Of a DNA stretch of 64,000 bases, positions 1 to 7,716 are shown in pieces. Made by a program: the position numbers and the translations under genes. Location: the NCBI RefSeq assembly GCF_900100315.1, contig NZ_FNFF01000005.1:248001-312000 (forward strand), in the 5' to 3' direction. Origin of the DNA: Streptomyces indicus. Lineage in GTDB: Bacteria > Actinomycetota > Actinomycetes > Streptomycetales > Streptomycetaceae. The notes beneath the pieces were generated by a model. That model saw only the letters and a program-made list of their open reading frames with translations. It was not told the origin of the DNA and did no database searches. Every line of letters begins with the position of its first letter. Within the stretch, counting starts at the first letter, position 1.

Positions 1-377
1 TCGACGTGATCTCCACGCGCGGCGAGGGCGAGCGCTGCGTCGGCGACGTGCTCGCCGACATCGACGCCCCGCTCGGCCTGCCGCAGCTGACAGGCTTCGA
101 GAACCACCAGGGCATCACCCACCTCGGCCCGTCCGCGAAGCCTTTCGCGCACGTGCGCCTCGGCAAGGGCAACGGCACGGGTGACGGCACCGAGGGCGCG
201 TACAACGACACCGTTTTCGGTACGTACATGCACGGACCCGTGCTCGCGCGCAACCCGCAGATCGCGGACCTGCTGCTCAAGCTGGCCCTCGACGTGAACG
301 CGCTGCCGCCCACCGACGACCGCTGGTACGAGGCGCTGCGTGCCGAGCGGATCGCGGCGGCGACCCAGCCCGCGTAA
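1..377 (+). CDS. gatD: Lipid II isoglutaminyl synthase, glutamine amidotransferase subunit GatD (3' part only)
   Basis: Only the C-terminal part is in the window; the frame is open through the left edge. It shows the class I CobB/CobQ-type amidotransferase signature around 'FENHQGITHL' and the catalytic-histidine motif 'GTYMHGPVLARNP'. In this family GatD releases ammonia from glutamine and passes it to MurT, which amidates the D-Glu carboxyl of lipid II in the cytoplasm. MurT should lie just upstream, outside the window. The gene ends with TAA and is followed by a short hairpin (429-443) that may terminate it. The assignment rests on the C-terminal motif and actinobacterial context; a generic CobQ-like amidotransferase is the alternative. 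Confidence 0.85.
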   Translation, partial: DVISTRGEGERCVGDVLADIDAPLGLPQLTGFENHQGITHLGPSAKPFAHVRLGKGNGTGDGTEGAYNDTVFGTYMHGPVLARNPQIADLLLKLALDVNALPPTDDRWYEALRAERIAAATQPA

Positions 378-428
378 CAGGGCGATGCACCCTGCGTCAC
401 CAGGAGTTCGTTCGTAGGGAACTCCAAC

Positions 429-443
429 GTCCGCTTTGCGGAC
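429..443. terminator. Short hairpin after gatD
   Basis: GTCCGC and GCGGAC flank a TTT loop, a perfect 6-bp stem located 52 bases after the gatD stop codon. It is short and lacks a T-run, so it may be a weak terminator or a processing site. Confidence 0.35.
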
Positions 444-452
444 TCGATTCGG

Positions 453-484
453 CCCCGTCACTTCGCACTAGTAGGGTGACGGGG
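453..484. promoter_or_regulatory. Inverted repeat overlapping a -10-like box upstream of pfkA
   Basis: CCCCGTCAC (453-461) is perfectly inverted as GTGACGGGG (476-484). The right arm overlaps TAGGGT (472-477), a good Streptomyces -10 hexamer, about 70 bases before the pfkA start. The arrangement would suit an operator or a stem in the 5' leader. No known regulator motif was recognised. Confidence 0.4.
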
Positions 485-543
485 TCTTGTCGTCCGGACA
501 GCGTGGTCCGGTCATCCGCCCACGTTGCAAAGGTTCTTGGGCC

Positions 544-1569
544 ATGCGTATTGGTGTCCTCACCTCCGGCGGCGACTGTCCCGGCCTGAACGCGGTGATC
601 CGCTCGGTCGTGCACCGCGCCGTCGTCGACCATGGCGACGAGGTCATCGGCTTCCACGACGGGTGGAAGGGCCTCCTCGAGTGCGATTACCGCAAGCTCG
701 ACCTGGACGCCGTCAGCGGCATCCTCGCCCGCGGCGGCACCATCCTGGGCTCCTCGCGCGTGCGTCCCGAGCATCTGCGGGACGGTGTCGAGCGGGCCAA
801 GGGCCACCTGGCCGACCTCGGTCTCGACGCCGTCATCCCCATCGGCGGCGAGGGCACGCTCAAGGCGGCCCGGCTGCTCTCCGACAACGGCCTGCCCATA
901 GTGGGAGTGCCGAAGACGATCGACAACGACATCGCCGTCACGGATGTCACCTTCGGTTTCGACACGGCCGTCGGCGTCGCGACCGAGGCGCTCGACCGTC
1001 TCAAGACCACCGCCGAGTCGCACCAGCGCGTGCTGATCGTCGAGGTCATGGGCCGGCACACCGGCTGGATCGCGCTGAACTCCGGCATGGCGGCCGGCGC
1101 GCACGCCATCGTCGTGCCCGAGCGGCCCTTCGACATCGAGGAGTTGGCGGCCCGCGTCGGCGCGCGCTTCGAGGCCGGCAAGAAGTTCGCGATCGTGGTC
1201 GCCGCCGAAGGCGCCAAGCCCCGCCCGGGCACGATGGAGTTCGACGAGGGCGGCAAGGACATCTACGGCCACGAGCGCTTCGCCGGCATCGCGCGCCAGC
1301 TCTCCATCGAGCTGGAGCAGCGGCTCGGCAAGGAGGCGCGGCCCGTGATCCTCGGCCATGTGCAGCGCGGCGGTACGCCCACCGCGTACGACCGAGTGCT
1401 CGCCACCCGCTTCGGCTGGCACGCCGTGGAGGCCGTGCACCGCGGCGAGTTCGGGATGATGACGGCGCTGCAGGGCACCGACATCGTGATGGCGCCGCTC
1501 GCCCAGGCCGTCGAGACGCTGAAGACGGTGCCCGAGGAGCGGTACGCCGAGGCGGAGACCGTGCTCTGA
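544..1569 (+). CDS. pfkA: ATP-dependent 6-phosphofructokinase
   Basis: A 341-residue phosphofructokinase that phosphorylates fructose 6-phosphate to fructose 1,6-bisphosphate, the committed glycolytic step in the cytoplasm. Visible motifs: 'TSGGDCPGLN' at 7-16, 'GGEGT' at 101-105, 'PKTIDND' at 123-129 with catalytic Asp127, and 'MGRHTGW' at 169-175. Gly104 marks ATP use, while Lys124 is the residue normally seen in pyrophosphate-dependent enzymes; this mixed signature is the known actinobacterial group III pattern. The ATG at 544 is chosen because the family motif begins right there; the longer open frame from 487 adds an unrelated extension. Streptomyces usually has two or three pfkA copies, so which paralogue this is remains open. 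Confidence 0.96.
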   Translation: MRIGVLTSGGDCPGLNAVIRSVVHRAVVDHGDEVIGFHDGWKGLLECDYRKLDLDAVSGILARGGTILGSSRVRPEHLRDGVERAKGHLADLGLDAVIPIGGEGTLKAARLLSDNGLPIVGVPKTIDNDIAVTDVTFGFDTAVGVATEALDRLKTTAESHQRVLIVEVMGRHTGWIALNSGMAAGAHAIVVPERPFDIEELAARVGARFEAGKKFAIVVAAEGAKPRPGTMEFDEGGKDIYGHERFAGIARQLSIELEQRLGKEARPVILGHVQRGGTPTAYDRVLATRFGWHAVEAVHRGEFGMMTALQGTDIVMAPLAQAVETLKTVPEERYAEAETVL

Positions 1570-1591
1570 CGTCCGTCCCTTCGCAGAAGTG

Positions 1592-1625
1592 ACCGCCCCC
1601 GGCCGCAGACGTGGCCGGGGGCGGT
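1592..1625 (+). terminator. Strong intrinsic terminator after pfkA
   Basis: ACCGCCCCCGGCC (1592-1604) pairs perfectly with GGCCGGGGGCGGT (1613-1625) around an 8-base loop, 23 bases after the pfkA stop. The GC-rich 13-bp stem without a long T-run is typical of Streptomyces terminators. The next gene's -10 box follows immediately. Confidence 0.8.
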
Positions 1626-1627
1626 TC

Positions 1628-1633
1628 TACTCT
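1628..1633 (+). promoter_or_regulatory. -10 box for the CtaG-like gene
   Basis: TACTCT lies directly behind the pfkA terminator and 35 bases before the next ATG, giving a short leader that holds an AGGAG ribosome-binding site. The matching -35 would lie within the terminator stem and is not clear. Confidence 0.45.
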
Positions 1634-1668
1634 GGTGCGGACAACGGGCACGAATCAGGAGTGAGCGG

Positions 1669-2619
1669 ATGGACCACAGCGGACACGGCACGATGGTGGA
1701 TCTGCCGCCGTTCACGCTGGGCAGAGGCCTCGAGCCGTCGTTCGACGCGTTCTTCCTCGTCGGCTGTCTGCTCGCGCTGCTCCTGTACGGGTACGGCGTG
1801 GTGCGTCTGATGCGGCGCGGGGACGCGTGGCCGGTCGGCCGGACCGTGTCCTTCGTGCTCGGCGTCCTGTCGATCGCCCTGGTCATGTGCACCAAGCTCA
1901 ACGACTACGGCATGGTCATGTTCAGCGTGCACATGGTGCAGCACATGGTGATCAGCATGCTGTCGCCGATCCTGCTCCTGCTCGGTGCGCCGATCACGCT
2001 GGCGCTGCGCGCGCTGCCGACCGCCGGGCGGGGCCGCAAGGGTCCGCGCGAGCTGCTCCTGATGCTCCTGCACAGCCGCTACATGAAGGTGATCACGCAC
2101 CCGGCGTTCACCATCCCGATGTTCATCGCGAGCCTCTACGCGCTGTACTTCACGCCGCTGTTCGACTTCCTGATGGAGTCCAAGCCGGGGCACATCGCGA
2201 TGATGGTGCACTTCCTCGCCGTGGGCCTGGTGTTCTTCTGGCCGATCATGGGTGTGGACCCGGGCCCGCACCGGCCGGGCTATGTGATGCGGATGCTGGA
2301 GCTGTTCGCGGGCATGCCTTTCCACGCCTTCTTCGGCATCGCGCTGATGATGGCCTCGGAGCCGATGATCGGCACGTACATGAACCCGCCGGCCTCGCTC
2401 GGCATCGACGCGCTCGCCGACCAGCAGGCGGGCGGCGGCATCGCCTGGGCGTTCAGCGAGATCCCCTCGGTCGTGGTCCTGGTGGCCCTGATGTTCCAGT
2501 GGCGCAAGTCCGAGGAGCGCGAGGCCAAGCGCAAGGACCGGGCCGCGGACCGCGACGGGGACAAGGAGCTGGAGGCGTACAACGCGTATCTGGCCTCGCT
2601 CAACGCGCGCAGCCAGTAG
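1669..2619 (+). CDS. CtaG-family cytochrome c oxidase assembly membrane protein
   Basis: A 316-residue polytopic membrane protein with about seven hydrophobic segments and histidine-bearing stretches such as 'VHMVQHMVISML' and 'MMVHFLAVGLVFFWP'. This pattern matches the caa3_CtaG family, which helps assemble haem-copper oxidases, probably by delivering copper. The N-terminus 'MDHSGHGTM' is His/Met-rich, consistent with metal handling. The C-terminus is a charged cytoplasmic tail rich in Lys, Arg, Asp and Glu. A good RBS precedes the ATG, and the gene appears monocistronic between two terminators. The family call is firm; the precise copper role is known from other members, not seen here. Confidence 0.87.
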   Translation: MDHSGHGTMVDLPPFTLGRGLEPSFDAFFLVGCLLALLLYGYGVVRLMRRGDAWPVGRTVSFVLGVLSIALVMCTKLNDYGMVMFSVHMVQHMVISMLSPILLLLGAPITLALRALPTAGRGRKGPRELLLMLLHSRYMKVITHPAFTIPMFIASLYALYFTPLFDFLMESKPGHIAMMVHFLAVGLVFFWPIMGVDPGPHRPGYVMRMLELFAGMPFHAFFGIALMMASEPMIGTYMNPPASLGIDALADQQAGGGIAWAFSEIPSVVVLVALMFQWRKSEEREAKRKDRAADRDGDKELEAYNAYLASLNARSQ

Positions 2620-2676
2620 TCCCGGAAAGTTTTCCGCAGCGCGGGAACTCCTCCCCCGCGCCACCCGTTGAACCCT

Positions 2677-2714
2677 GTGAAGCCCCGCAGCGTCCCCCGT
2701 CTGCGGGGCTTCAC
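2677..2714 (+). terminator. Intrinsic terminator after the CtaG-like gene
   Basis: GTGAAGCCCCGCAG (2677-2690) pairs perfectly with CTGCGGGGCTTCAC (2701-2714) around a 10-base loop, 57 bases past the stop codon. The 14-bp stem makes this one of the clearest terminators in the window. Confidence 0.85.
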
Positions 2715-2849
2715 CAGTTGCCGGGACCTTGGTCGTACGGGTGGGCCGATCTTCGCCGAATGCTGGCGGGAACCGCCCCCGACGAGGGACGATGGCAGCG
2801 GACAGGCAGTCCGGACGGGTGTCCGGCCTGGCGTGAGGAGGGTGTCGCG

Positions 2850-3008
2850 ATGCCCGGAACCACGAAGGCGATGGGAGTAATCACCGTCGGCGCGCTCGTC
2901 AGCGTGACGGCGTACACGGTGGCGCTCGGCAGCAACGGCTGGCTGTGGTTCGGCTGGGTCGTGCTGGGCCTCATCACCTTGGCCATGGTGATGTCGCGCA
3001 ACGCCTGA
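2850..3008 (+). CDS. Small membrane protein of unknown function (52 aa)
   Basis: A 52-residue protein starting at an ATG with a strong GAGGAGGG ribosome-binding site 6-12 bases upstream. It has two hydrophobic segments, about residues 7-26 ('GVITVGALVSVTAYTVA') and 30-48 ('WLWFGWVVLGLITLAMV'), joined by 'LGSNG', so a two-helix hairpin in the cytoplasmic membrane is likely. It has its own upstream region after a terminator and is followed by a separately promoted gene. I do not recognise a characterised homologue; similar tiny membrane proteins are common in streptomycetes. Existence is supported by RBS and composition rather than by similarity. Confidence 0.6.
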   Translation: MPGTTKAMGVITVGALVSVTAYTVALGSNGWLWFGWVVLGLITLAMVMSRNA

Positions 3009-3061
3009 GCCCGCGCAGCAGTCGGTCAGGATTCGAGAAGCCGCAGGCCCGGGGCCGCGGC

Positions 3062-3067
3062 TAGCGT
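3062..3067 (+). promoter_or_regulatory. -10 box of a leaderless gene (VOC protein at 3075)
   Basis: TAGCGT ends 7 bases before the ATG, which places the transcription start at or next to the start codon. No Shine-Dalgarno sequence is present, so a leaderless mRNA is likely. Confidence 0.55.
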
Positions 3068-3074
3068 CGACATC

Positions 3075-3419
3075 ATGACCACTCAAGGAATCACCACCGT
3101 CCTGCACCCCGTCGCCGACCTCGCCAAGGCCAAGGAGGTCTACACCGCGCTGCTCGGTGTGGCACCGGTCGTCGACGAGCCCTACTACGTCGGATACGAG
3201 GCCGGCGGCCAGCACATCGGCCTGGTTCCGGGCGGCGGCCCGCAGGGCATGACCTCGCCTGTCGCGTACTGGAAGGTGGCCGACCTCTCGGCCAAGCTCG
3301 CCGAGCTGACCGCCGCCGGAGCGAGCGTCTCGGAAGAGCCGCACGAGGTCGGAGGCGGACGTATTGTTGCCGCCGTGACCGACGTCGACGGGAATGTGCT
3401 CGGTCTCCTTCAGGACTGA
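3075..3419 (+). CDS. VOC (glyoxalase-fold) family protein
   Basis: A 114-residue single-domain protein of the vicinal oxygen chelate superfamily. The first beta-alpha-beta unit carries 'TTVLHPVADLAKAKEVYTALLG' in two parts (residues about 5-26), and the second ends with the typical 'VTDVDGNVLGLLQD'. The paired modules form a metal-binding cleft in relatives acting as glyoxalases, dioxygenases or drug-binding resistance proteins; substrate cannot be told here. It lies 75 bases before the UvrA-like ATPase on the same strand with no clear terminator between, so the two may be partly co-transcribed. Confidence 0.8.
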   Translation: MTTQGITTVLHPVADLAKAKEVYTALLGVAPVVDEPYYVGYEAGGQHIGLVPGGGPQGMTSPVAYWKVADLSAKLAELTAAGASVSEEPHEVGGGRIVAAVTDVDGNVLGLLQD

Positions 3420-3494
3420 CGGACACCACACACGCCCAGGCGACCACGACGGACCGTGCCAGCGGTCCGCCCGGAAGATGGAGAACGAGCAGAC

Positions 3495-5882
3495 ATGGCC
3501 ACGCGGAAGAAGGCGCAGTCGCCCGCGGTGCACGCCGCCGACACCCACGACATGATCCGGGTGCACGGTGCGCGTGAGAACAACCTCAAGGACGTCAGCA
3601 TCGAGATTCCCAAGCGCCGGCTCACGGTGTTCACCGGCGTCTCCGGTTCCGGGAAGTCCTCTCTCGTCTTCGACACCATCGCCGCCGAGTCCCAGCGGCT
3701 GATCAACGAGACGTACAGCGCCTTCGTGCAGGGCTTCATGCCCGCGATGGCGCGCCCCGAGGTGGACGTGCTCGACGGTCTGACCACCGTCATCAGCGTC
3801 GACCAGCAGCGCATGGGCTCCGACCCGCGCTCCACCGTGGGCACGGCCACCGATGCCAACGCGATGCTGCGGATCCTGTTCAGCCGGCTCGGCAAGCCCT
3901 ACTTCGGGCCGCCCGGAGCGTTCTCGTTCAACGTCGCATCGGTCTCGGCGACCGGCGGTTTCACCGTCGAGCGCGGTGCGGAGAAGACGAAGACGGAGAA
4001 GGTGTCGTTCAACCGCACCGGCGGGATGTGCGTGCGCTGCGAGGGCCGCGGCACCGTCTCCGACATCGACCTCGCGCAGCTCTTCGACGACAGCAAGTCG
4101 CTCAACGAGGACCCCTTCACCATCCCCACCTACACCGGGGACGGCTGGGTCGTACGGATCATCCGCGAGTCCGGGTTCTTCGACCCTGACAAGCCGATCC
4201 GCCGGTACACGAAGAAGGAGCGGCACGACTTCCTGTACCGCGAGCCCGTCAAGGTCAAGATCAACGGCGTCAACCTCACGTACGAGGGTCTGATCCCGAA
4301 GATCCAGAAGTCCTTCCTGTCGAAGGACCGCGAGTCCATGCAGCCGCACATCCGGGCCTTCGTGGACCGTGCGGTCACCTTCCAGGTCTGCCCGGACTGC
4401 GACGGCACCCGGCTCACCGAGGGCGCGCGCTCCTCGAAGATCAAGGGCATCTCGATCGCGGACGCCTGCGACATGGAGATCCGCGACCTCGCGGAGTGGG
4501 TGCGGGGGCTGAAGGAGCCGTCGATCGCGCCGCTGATCGACGCCCTCCAGCAGGCGCTCGACTCCTTCGTGGAGATCGGCCTCGGCTATCTCTCGCTGAA
4601 CCGTCCGGCGGGCACGCTGTCGGGCGGTGAGGCGCAGCGCGTGAAGATGATCCGCCATCTCGGGTCCTCGCTCACCGACGTCACGTACGTCTTCGACGAG
4701 CCGACCATCGGTCTGCACCCGCACGACATCCAGCGGATGAACAACCTGCTCCTGCGTCTGCGCGACAAGGGCAACACGGTCCTGGTCGTGGAGCACAAGC
4801 CCGAGGCCATCGCGATCGCCGACCACGTGGTGGACCTCGGTCCCGGCGCCGGCACGGGCGGCGGCACGGTCTGCTTCGAGGGCGACATCGAGGGGCTGCG
4901 CGCCAGCGACACCGTCACGGGCCGGCACCTGGACGACCGTACGACCGTGAAGGACACGGTCCGCCAGCCGACCGGCACGCTGGAGATCCGCGGCGCGGAC
5001 GCGAACAACCTGCAGAACGTCGACGTGGACATCCCGCTCGGTGTGCTCACCGTGGTCACGGGTGTGGCGGGCTCCGGCAAGAGCTCGCTGATCCACAGCT
5101 CGATCCCGGCCGACGAAGGCGTGGTCTCCGTCGACCAGAGCGCGATCCGCGGCTCGCGGCGCAGCAACCCGGCCACGTACACGGGGCTGCTCGAGCCGGT
5201 CCGCAAGGCGTTCGCCAAGGCCAACGGGGTCAAGCCGGCCCTGTTCAGCGCCAACTCCGAGGGCGCCTGCCCGACGTGCAACGGCGCCGGGGTGATCTAC
5301 ACGGACCTCGCGATGATGGCCGGTGTCTCGACCACCTGCGAGGACTGCGAGGGCAAGCGGTTCCAGGCCTCCGTCCTGGAGTACAAGCTGGGCGGCAAGG
5401 ACATCAGCGAGGTGCTCGCGATGCCCGTGTCCGAGGCCGAGAAGTACTTCGCCGAGGGCGAGGCGAAGATCCCGGCCGCGCTGAAGATCGTGCAGCGCCT
5501 GGAGGACGTCGGCCTCGGCTACATCACGCTGGGGCAGCCGCTCACCACGCTGTCCGGCGGTGAGCGCCAGCGCCTGAAGCTCGCCACGCACATGGGCGAC
5601 AAGGGCGGTGTCTACGTGCTCGACGAGCCGACGACCGGTCTGCACCTCGCGGACGTGGAACAGCTGCTCGGGCTGCTCGACCGCCTGGTGGACGCCGGCA
5701 AGACGGTCATCGTCATCGAGCACCACCAGGCCGTGATGGCCCACGCCGACTGGATCATCGACCTCGGCCCGGGCGCGGGCCACGACGGCGGCAAGATCGT
5801 CTTCGAGGGCACGCCCGCCGACCTGGTCAAGAAGAAGTCGACGCTGACGGGTGAGCACCTGGCGGCGTACGTCGGGGTCTGA
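3495..5882 (+). CDS. UvrA-like ABC ATPase (excinuclease UvrA paralogue)
   Basis: A 795-residue protein with two UvrA-type ABC ATPase modules. Walker A motifs are 'GVSGSGKSS' (48-56) and 'GVAGSGKSS' in the second half; signatures are 'LSGGEAQRVKM' and 'LSGGERQRLKL'; Walker B segments are 'YVFDEPTIGLHP' and 'YVLDEPTTGLH'. Four Cys-x-x-Cys pairs ('CVRCEG', 'CPDCDG', 'CPTCNG', 'CEDCEG') form the zinc-binding insertions. It is about 150 residues shorter than canonical UvrA, consistent with loss of the UvrB-interacting part, as in UvrA2/DrrC-type paralogues. These are linked to DNA damage tolerance or self-resistance to DNA-binding drugs; the substrate is unknown. The ATG at 3495 has a purine-rich RBS (GGAGAACGAG). 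Confidence 0.9.
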   Translation: MATRKKAQSPAVHAADTHDMIRVHGARENNLKDVSIEIPKRRLTVFTGVSGSGKSSLVFDTIAAESQRLINETYSAFVQGFMPAMARPEVDVLDGLTTVISVDQQRMGSDPRSTVGTATDANAMLRILFSRLGKPYFGPPGAFSFNVASVSATGGFTVERGAEKTKTEKVSFNRTGGMCVRCEGRGTVSDIDLAQLFDDSKSLNEDPFTIPTYTGDGWVVRIIRESGFFDPDKPIRRYTKKERHDFLYREPVKVKINGVNLTYEGLIPKIQKSFLSKDRESMQPHIRAFVDRAVTFQVCPDCDGTRLTEGARSSKIKGISIADACDMEIRDLAEWVRGLKEPSIAPLIDALQQALDSFVEIGLGYLSLNRPAGTLSGGEAQRVKMIRHLGSSLTDVTYVFDEPTIGLHPHDIQRMNNLLLRLRDKGNTVLVVEHKPEAIAIADHVVDLGPGAGTGGGTVCFEGDIEGLRASDTVTGRHLDDRTTVKDTVRQPTGTLEIRGADANNLQNVDVDIPLGVLTVVTGVAGSGKSSLIHSSIPADEGVVSVDQSAIRGSRRSNPATYTGLLEPVRKAFAKANGVKPALFSANSEGACPTCNGAGVIYTDLAMMAGVSTTCEDCEGKRFQASVLEYKLGGKDISEVLAMPVSEAEKYFAEGEAKIPAALKIVQRLEDVGLGYITLGQPLTTLSGGERQRLKLATHMGDKGGVYVLDEPTTGLHLADVEQLLGLLDRLVDAGKTVIVIEHHQAVMAHADWIIDLGPGAGHDGGKIVFEGTPADLVKKKSTLTGEHLAAYVGV

Positions 5883-5948
5883 CCTGCGGTGACATGAGGA
5901 CGGGGTGGGGCCGGTGGGCTCCTCCCCGTCGTCGTGTCCCCCGGGTGC

Positions 5949-6018
5949 GGTGCCGCGCGACCTGGATCTGGAGGTGGTGCCGCGCGACCTGGTCACGAGG
6001 CGGTGCCGCGCGACCTGG
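5949..6018. repeat. Three copies of a 17-bp direct repeat
   Basis: GGTGCCGCGCGACCTGG occurs at 5949-5965, 5976-5992 and 6002-6018 with periods of 27 and 26 bases. The tract fills the space between the convergent stops of the UvrA-like ATPase (5882) and the protease inhibitor (6020). Confidence 0.9.
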
Positions 6019-6019
6019 G

Positions 6020-6430
6020 TCAGAAGTCGAAGACCGGGTCGGTCGCGGCGTGGCGCAGGCAGTCGTTCGCGTAGGTCTCGTGCCACGCGATGTCCTGGCC
6101 GTGGTGCGTGCCGGCGGCCGTCACGGTCACCGGGTCGTACTCCTTGGTGCACAACGGGTCCGTGCCGGGCAGCTGGTCGAGGTCCCCGTCCACCGCGTCG
6201 AGCGCGGCGCAGGCCTCGGCCGCGTGCGGGTGGTGACCGGCCGGCTCGGGCGTGCACATCAGCTTGAGGCCGCGGATCCAGGTGTGGTCGGAGCCGGACA
6301 CCGTGAGGAAGACGCCGGGGCGCGGCGCGGGGTCCGGGTCGTCCGCGGACGCGTACGCGTACGCGGGGGCGGTGCCGGTGGTGGTGGCCAGTGCGGCGGC
6401 CAGGGTGACCAGTGCGGCGTGGGGACGCAT
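6020..6430 (-). CDS. SSI-family secreted serine protease inhibitor
   Basis: A 136-residue Streptomyces subtilisin inhibitor-like protein. Residues 1-27 form a signal peptide ending 'APAYAYA'. The mature part has the four conserved cysteines (59, 74, 94, 124; expected pairs 59-74 and 94-124) and the family C-terminus 'ETYANDC' to 'DPVFDF'. By alignment with SSI, the reactive-site loop is 'CTKEYDP' (94-100), giving P1 Lys96 and P1' Glu97. A basic P1 suggests inhibition of trypsin-like proteases rather than subtilisin; the usual P2 proline is threonine. ATG 6430 has a GGAGG ribosome-binding site. It is transcribed alone, away from a repeat-rich 5' region. Inhibitory activity is inferred from family membership. 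Confidence 0.92.
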   Translation of the reverse strand: MRPHAALVTLAAALATTTGTAPAYAYASADDPDPAPRPGVFLTVSGSDHTWIRGLKLMCTPEPAGHHPHAAEACAALDAVDGDLDQLPGTDPLCTKEYDPVTVTAAGTHHGQDIAWHETYANDCLRHAATDPVFDF

Positions 6431-6544
6431 CGAACCTCCGGGGCGGGGGAAGGCTTGGGGGATCGTCCGGCTCCTCGGGGATCTCCGGACTCCCCGCCAG
6501 CGCACCCGAAGTGCGCGGCCGGGCCAAGCGTCCGCGCCGTGGGG

Positions 6545-6634
6545 TCCTCCGGATGGGGCGGAACGAGGACGGTGTCCCCCCGATGTGGCGGCACGCAGCC
6601 GGTGCCCTCCGGCGAGGGCGGAACGAGACGGATG
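6545..6634. repeat. Three 30-bp tandem repeats between divergent genes
   Basis: Units at 6545-6574, 6575-6604 and 6605-6634 share the pattern TCCTCCGGATGGGGCGG followed by an ACG-rich half; they are degenerate but exactly 30 bases each. Read on the minus strand they would encode a 10-residue 'VPPHPED'-like repeat, but no start or RBS supports translation. Confidence 0.8.
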
Positions 6635-6660
6635 CTCGATCTCGATCGGGAGGGGTACGG

Positions 6661-7215
6661 GTGCTCCGCAACGGTCCGCACGGCTACGGCACGGTCACCA
6701 AGACCCTGCACTGGCTGGTGTTCGCCGCGCTCGCGGTGCAGTTCGCCCTCGGTTACGTGATGGACCCGGACGACTCCGGGCAGGGCCGTGGCCGCGGCCG
6801 GGGTCGCGGCGCGGGCTCAGGACACGGCCGCGGGCGCGGGCGCGGCGGCGAGGACGGCTATGAGGTCTTCGGCGACGACCGGCTGCTGACCCTGCACGTG
6901 GTGCTGGGGGTGGCCATTCTCGTGCTGGCCGCGCTGCGTCTCCTGTGGCGGGTCTCCACCCCGCTGCCGCCCTGGGCGCCGACGCTGCGTTCGTACGAGC
7001 GTGTCCTGGCCACATGGACGGAGCGGGCGCTGCATCTGCTCAGCTTCGCCATCCCGGCGACCGGGCTGTGGCTGGTGCTCGCCGGGGACGACGACGCGGT
7101 GGGCCCGCACGTGGCCGCGCACGCCGCGTTCTTCCTCGCGCTCGCGGTCCATCTGGGGCTGGTGCTCAAGCATCAACTGGTCGACCGCGACCGGCTGGTG
7201 AAGCGCATGCTGTGA
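6661..7215 (+). CDS. Cytochrome b561-like membrane protein with an Arg-Gly loop
   Basis: A 184-residue four-helix membrane protein of the bacterial b561 type. Candidate haem ligands are His17 in 'KTLHWLVF', His79 in 'LTLHVVLG', His125 in 'ERALHLLSF' and His164 or His171 in 'HLGLVLKH'. Such proteins move electrons between quinone and periplasmic acceptors or scavenge superoxide. Between helices 1 and 2 is an unusual run of alternating Arg-Gly (41-63). GTG 6661 is chosen as start because GGGAGGGG lies 6-13 bases upstream and the first helix follows; the longer frame from 6412 runs through the 30-bp repeats and is not needed. The gene is convergent with the next one. Confidence 0.82.
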   Translation: MLRNGPHGYGTVTKTLHWLVFAALAVQFALGYVMDPDDSGQGRGRGRGRGAGSGHGRGRGRGGEDGYEVFGDDRLLTLHVVLGVAILVLAALRLLWRVSTPLPPWAPTLRSYERVLATWTERALHLLSFAIPATGLWLVLAGDDDAVGPHVAAHAAFFLALAVHLGLVLKHQLVDRDRLVKRML

Positions 7216-7222
7216 CGGCGGC

Positions 7223-7247
7223 CTTCGTGGCGTGCGGGGCCACGCGA
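7223..7247 (+). terminator. Hairpin after the cytochrome b561 gene
   Basis: CTTCGTGGC pairs with GCCACGCGAAG across a small loop with a 2-base bulge, 8 bases after the stop. It lies between convergent genes and may terminate both. Confidence 0.5.
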
Positions 7248-7287
7248 AGAGGCTTCGTGCGGGGGGCCTGCGTGAAGGGCGGGCCCG

Positions 7288-7614
7288 CTACTTGCCCACC
7301 GCCTTGCGCAGTTGCTCCTTGTTCATCGACGAGCGGCCCTCGATGTTCTTCTTCTTGGCCTCTTCGTAGAGCTGGTCACGCGTCGGGCCCTTCGAGCCCT
7401 GGTGGGAGCGCTGGCCGCCGCGCTGCGAGGCCGACTTGGGGTCCTTCGTCGACGTGGAACTCGCCTGCTTCGACTCGCCGGAGCGGGCCCGCTCCTTGTT
7501 GACCGTCCGCGCGGCGATCTCCTTCGCCCGGGACTTGGATGCGCCGCGGTCCTCGGCGCTCTCCTTGATGTGCTCGTACTGGCGCTCGCGCTTCTTGCTC
7601 GATCCGGCGGGCAT
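7288..7614 (-). CDS. Small basic protein with Rho-N/SAP-like C-terminus
   Basis: A 108-residue, strongly charged protein. Residues 1-75 are rich in Lys, Arg, Ser and Gln and likely disordered. The last third, 'TRDQLYEEAKKKNIEGRSS' then 'MNKEQLRKAV', is a helix-turn-helix of the Rho N-terminal/SAP-like type that binds nucleic acid in relatives. Similar actinobacterial proteins are sometimes labelled plasmid stabilisation proteins without evidence. AAAGGAG stands 6-12 bases before the ATG. It is monocistronic, convergent with cytochrome b561. Function is unknown; a nucleoid or stress-related role is only a guess. Confidence 0.75.
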   Translation of the reverse strand: MPAGSSKKRERQYEHIKESAEDRGASKSRAKEIAARTVNKERARSGESKQASSTSTKDPKSASQRGGQRSHQGSKGPTRDQLYEEAKKKNIEGRSSMNKEQLRKAVGK

Positions 7615-7716
7615 CGTCGGCTCCTTTCCTCACGCCGGCGCTCGGGCCGGCCGACCTCGGCGGACGGATCCCGCGTACCCCTGCCGAGGACGCTTACGCA
7701 CCACTGCGGCGGGATC

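Noticed and set aside
6412..6660. Longer cytochrome b561 start at 6412
   Set aside because: The extension translates through the 30-bp repeat tract and promoter region; GTG 6661 has a strong RBS and begins just before helix 1.
2280..6671. Very long minus-strand open frame (1463 codons)
   Set aside because: It is antisense to CtaG, UvrA-like and other genes with clear motifs; it has Arg/His/Asp-rich composition without domains, typical of GC-rich shadow frames.
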